Shown here: positions 6,046-8,711 of the stretch, one piece after another
Numbering within the stretch: the first letter of the stretch is position 1
Layout of the letters: each line of letters opens with the position of its first letter
The notes under the pieces: generated by a model
The model's input: the letters and a program-made list of their open reading frames with translations, nothing else
Told to the model about the DNA's origin: nothing
Database searches by the model: none
Translations under genes and position numbers: made by a program
DNA from: an uncultured Microcoleaceae cyanobacterium
GTDB lineage: Bacteria; Cyanobacteriota; Cyanobacteriia; Cyanobacteriales; Microcoleaceae
Assembly: GCA_938083405.1 (NCBI GenBank)
Contig: CALKCV010000574.1
Span: forward strand, 1-8,711
Length of the DNA: 8,711 bases
Reading direction: 5' to 3'

Positions 6046-6145
6046 TAGTAATCGCAAGTAGCGATTTTCGCTCTTTGGCTCTTCGTAGCGATCGCCAGAA
6101 CGCTTGCTTCTAGTAATCGCAAGTAGCGATCGCTACGAAGAGCCA
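6046..6145. repeat. Composite intergenic repeat: 20-bp direct plus 20-bp inverted repeats with HIP1 sites
   Basis: TAGTAATCGCAAGTAGCGAT occurs at 6046-6065 and again, identically, at 6111-6130. TGGCTCTTCGTAGCGATCGC (6076-6095) is the exact reverse complement of 6126-6145, with a 30-nt loop, so the second direct repeat overlaps the right inverted arm by 5 bp. Each inverted arm ends in a HIP1 octamer. Smaller hairpins are nested inside, for example AATCGC/GCGATT at 6050-6066 and AGCGA/TCGCT at 6060-6072. It fills most of the spacer between the PAS kinase and the Rcp1-like gene. It has no coding potential and looks like a dispersed cyanobacterial palindromic repeat. It could form a strong mRNA hairpin that tunes expression of the downstream regulator. 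Confidence 0.8.
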
Positions 6146-6167
6146 CTGCATCTTTAGTGCGACCTAA

Positions 6168-8558
6168 TTATAAACTATTTTGCCGGATTGGCAGGGTAAA
6201 AATAAAAGTCGCCCCTTCTCCTGGGGTGCTTCGGGCAGTAATACTGCCGCCGTGGCGTTCGACGATTCTGCGACAAACTGCCAAACCGATGCCAGTGCCT
6301 TCGTAGGCGCTGCGTCCGTGCAATCGCTGGAAGATGGTAAAGATGCGATCGCTATATTTTTCCTCAAATCCGATGCCGTTGTCTATTACCTTTATTTCGT
6401 ACATATTATCTTGTCGAGTAGCTTCTAGTTTTACCGCTGGCGGCTCGTCTTTCTTGTGGAATTTTAAAGCATTGCTAATGAGATTCTGGAATAGCTGCCG
6501 CATTTGCAAAGCATCGGCATCCAGAGTTGGTAAATTGCCTATTTCCACTTTTGCACCGGTCTCCTCGACGCGCACTTCTAGATCGGATACCACTGCTGTT
6601 GCTACTTCCTTGAGGTTAACCGGGAGATAAGGTTGGGCTTTGGTAGTCACCCGGGAGAAGGAGAGCAAATCTTCGATGAGGGTTTGCATTCTGGCGGCGG
6701 CGTTTTGCATCCGCGCCAGATAGTCGCGACCTTTGTCGGTTAAGACGTCGCCGTATTTGCTGTTGAGGCGATCGCCGAATGCCCGTATCTTCCGCAGCGG
6801 TTCTTGCAAGTCGTGACTGGCAACGTAGGCGAAGTCCTCTAATTCTCGGTTGCTGATTTCTAGTTTGGCGGCGTAAGCTTTCAGTTCTTCCTCCGCTTGC
6901 TTGCGATGGCTGATATCGCGCCCCACTGCCTGAGTTTCGATGGCCTGACCATCCTCGTCGTAAACTACCCGATTGGTCCATTGCTGCCAGCGTACCTCGC
7001 CATCGGGCATGATGACGCGGTGTTCGACGGTAACTACTGGGTTTTCCAGACTCAGGCTAGCTAAAGCTTTTTCTAGTCTTGCCCAATCTTCTTCGGGAAT
7101 CATTGGCATAAAGCTTTTAGCGACTAACTCCAATTCTTTCTTATTAAAATAGCGGCAGTAGGCGGAATTGACAAAAGTTAGAGTGCCATCGGGTTTAAAG
7201 CGGCAGATTAATTCTGTTTGATCCTCGACGATCGCCCGATACCTAGCTTCGTTCCTGCGGGCGGTTTCTTCAGTTTCCTGCAGTTGGGCGTAAGCTCGCC
7301 CCAGTTCGGCAGTTCGCTCTTCGACCAGTTGTTCGAGGTTTTCTCTATACTGGCGCAGTTCGGTTTCTGCTTCTACGCGATCGCTTATGTCGGAGAGCGT
7401 CCCGAGGTATCCCGTCACTTCCTTGCTTTCGTCCCGCAAGGCTACGGACTGACAAAGTACCCACCTCACAGTTCGATCGGGACGCAGCAAGCGATACTCG
7501 GATGTTAACATTCTATGCTCTCGCAGCGATCGCTCCCATTCTCCGGTGACGCGATCGCTGTCTTCTGGGTGTATGGTTTGATTCCAACCTGCTCCTCGCG
7601 CTTCCTCTAAGCTCAATCCGGTAATTTCGCACCCGCGCTCGTTGAGATAGATATTATTGCCCGCTGCATCTGCTTGGAAGATACCCACTGGCGAAACCCG
7701 AGCTATGGTTTGATATTTTTGCTCGCTCTGGCGCAATGCTTTTTCTGCTTCTTTGCTCTCGGTGATGTCTGCGTGTACTCCTACCCACTCGCGAATGCTG
7801 CCGTCTGCTTCTAATACTGGCACCCCACGCACGCTCATGTACCTGTACTCGCCGTCCTGTCGTCGCAACCGATGTTCTACTTGGTAGAGAGTGCGGCTGG
7901 TCACTGCATGGGACCAGGCATTTGCTGTATGAGGGCGATCCGAAGGATGGACTGCCCCGAGCCAACCCCATCCCTTGAATTCTTCGTTTGTCTGACCGGT
8001 AAAAGCGCTCCAGGCTGGTTGAGGGGGAAGCAATTGCCCCTCGGCATCGGTGTTCCAGATTATTTGGCTGGTTGCTTCTACCAGACACCTATAGCGCGTT
8101 TCTGATTTTAGCAGGGCATTTTCTATTTCTTGGCGATCGCTTATTTCCTGTTGCAGGTGTTGGTTGATGGCTTCTAGTTTCTCGGGTTCCCTAAAAGCTA
8201 AGATTTCAGACAGAAATGGCGCTAGCGCTATTGCGGTATAAATTGAGATGCCGGCGCATAAGGCTTTAATCGCGCCAGATAGCCAATAGTTAGGATGCCA
8301 CATCGTCCATATATTAGTTATATAGGTGAGACTGTTGGAAATAAGGAAGGCTCCAAATAGCACAAGAATGGAGCCGACATCAGCCCAATCTGTTTTCTGG
8401 CGGACGAAGTAAATTAGCAGGAACGCAATTGATAAATATGCCAAACTAATCAATGCATCGGAGCTAGCGTGCAGCCAGACTAATTCTGGCTTCCATTGGT
8501 AACAATGTCCGTAGGGAGCAAAATTTATTATCTCTGAATTGGTCAATATTTTTAGCAT
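6168..8558 (-). CDS. Membrane-bound multi-PAS histidine kinase with ethylene-receptor-like sensor domain
   Basis: 796 residues. The N-terminal region has three predicted helices (about 35-53, 61-80 and 95-116) that align well with the ETR1/SynEtr1 ethylene-binding domain: SDALISLAYLSI, LIYFV, FGAF and NIWT are shared. Asp34 and Tyr41 match ETR1 Asp25 and Tyr32, but Asn75 and Tyr79 stand where ETR1 has the copper ligands Cys65 and His69. Three PAS-PAC units follow (about 151-270, 277-398 and 436-555), with a coiled coil (398-436) between the second and third. The Cph1-type phosphotransfer domain has H582 in SHDLQEPLRKI. The ATPase domain has N696 in LISNALKF, DNGIGF (726-731) and GTGIGL (754-759). 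Kinase motifs are complete. It is first in the signalling series and probably passes phosphate to the Rcp1-like regulator. No Shine-Dalgarno sequence precedes ATG 8558. A TATAAT lies about 60 nt upstream. Confidence 0.93.
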   Translation of the reverse strand: MLKILTNSEIINFAPYGHCYQWKPELVWLHASSDALISLAYLSIAFLLIYFVRQKTDWADVGSILVLFGAFLISNSLTYITNIWTMWHPNYWLSGAIKALCAGISIYTAIALAPFLSEILAFREPEKLEAINQHLQQEISDRQEIENALLKSETRYRCLVEATSQIIWNTDAEGQLLPPQPAWSAFTGQTNEEFKGWGWLGAVHPSDRPHTANAWSHAVTSRTLYQVEHRLRRQDGEYRYMSVRGVPVLEADGSIREWVGVHADITESKEAEKALRQSEQKYQTIARVSPVGIFQADAAGNNIYLNERGCEITGLSLEEARGAGWNQTIHPEDSDRVTGEWERSLREHRMLTSEYRLLRPDRTVRWVLCQSVALRDESKEVTGYLGTLSDISDRVEAETELRQYRENLEQLVEERTAELGRAYAQLQETEETARRNEARYRAIVEDQTELICRFKPDGTLTFVNSAYCRYFNKKELELVAKSFMPMIPEEDWARLEKALASLSLENPVVTVEHRVIMPDGEVRWQQWTNRVVYDEDGQAIETQAVGRDISHRKQAEEELKAYAAKLEISNRELEDFAYVASHDLQEPLRKIRAFGDRLNSKYGDVLTDKGRDYLARMQNAAARMQTLIEDLLSFSRVTTKAQPYLPVNLKEVATAVVSDLEVRVEETGAKVEIGNLPTLDADALQMRQLFQNLISNALKFHKKDEPPAVKLEATRQDNMYEIKVIDNGIGFEEKYSDRIFTIFQRLHGRSAYEGTGIGLAVCRRIVERHGGSITARSTPGEGATFIFTLPIRQNSL

Positions 8559-8616
8559 TAAATTTTTCGTCTATTACGATTTTTTCAATGGAGCTTTTTA
8601 GAGTTTTCAGCCTAGC

Positions 8617-8622
8617 ATTATA
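8617..8622 (-). promoter_or_regulatory. Possible -10 box (TATAAT) upstream of the PAS kinase gene
   Basis: On the minus strand a perfect TATAAT (complement of 8617-8622) lies about 58 nt before the kinase ATG, which is a sensible promoter distance. No good -35 hexamer is seen at 16-18 nt spacing, so it may need an activator or be chance in AT-rich sequence. Confidence 0.35.
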
Positions 8623-8711
8623 CTTACATATTTACTTAATTTCTGTGAATTTATTGGGGTGCATCTTAATTTTGAAGAATACCAATAGTTTAGTGCATGC
8701 TTGTTAGTTTG

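Noticed and set aside
6167..6172. TATAAT on the minus strand overlapping the PAS kinase stop codon, as a promoter for the Rcp1-like gene
   Set aside because: No matching -35 is seen, and it lies 150 nt from the start codon beyond the repeat element. Too weak to list as a feature.
6616..6981. 121-codon minus-strand frame inside the PAS kinase gene
   Set aside because: It is an Arg/Ser/Gln-rich alternate-frame reading of a GC-richer coding region. The kinase frame explains the DNA fully.
7654..8088. 144-codon minus-strand frame inside the PAS kinase gene
   Set aside because: It has the same Arg/Ser-rich shadow composition, with no motifs, and lies wholly within PAS-coding sequence.

Overview
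The window looks like chromosomal DNA of a cyanobacterium, probably a filamentous one. The HIP1 octamer GCGATCGC occurs at least ten times (for example at 377, 3528, 6088, 6126, 6345, 6768, 7377, 7526, 7551 and 8133). The first gene resembles the small photosystem II protein Psb35. An Rcp1-type response regulator sits beside a multi-PAS kinase, and heptanucleotide tandem repeats of the cyanobacterial STRR kind are present. No rRNA, tRNA, CRISPR array or intact insertion sequence was seen.

Left part (1-2735): a Psb35-like one-helix protein gene on the minus strand; a divergent, easily missed GTG-start gene for a 52-residue Pmp3/YqaE-type membrane peptide; a gene-free stretch with overlapping hairpins and a perfect 19-bp inverted repeat; an MscS-type mechanosensitive channel gene; a convergent small three-cysteine hypothetical gene, with a long hairpin between the two; and the decayed remains of a Na+/Ca2+ exchanger gene (CaCA superfamily). 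Most of these encode small or membrane proteins linked in other organisms to ion, osmotic or photosystem homeostasis. That they form a functional group is inference only.

Middle (2732-3986): an intact CaCA-type cation exchanger on the minus strand, whose stop codon overlaps the end of the decayed exchanger. Its first alpha-repeat has Gly where the ion-binding Glu is usual. The spacer upstream holds a TAATTAA tandem repeat.

Right part (3987-8711): three signalling genes, all on the minus strand, in transcriptional order. They are a membrane-bound PAS-PAS-PAS histidine kinase whose N-terminus is an ethylene-receptor-like three-helix domain, a free-standing Rcp1/CheY-like regulator, and a receiver-coiled coil-histidine kinase. 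The arrangement fits a phosphorelay: membrane sensor to small receiver, with the receiver-kinase as a further input or output step. There is no DNA-binding output domain, so the end target lies elsewhere. The most notable feature is that the sensor domain keeps the ethylene-receptor fold and its Asp and Tyr, but has Asn and Tyr in place of the copper-binding Cys and His. It therefore probably senses something other than copper-bound ethylene. The spacer between the first two signalling genes holds a compact element of 20-bp direct and 20-bp inverted repeats built around HIP1 sites.
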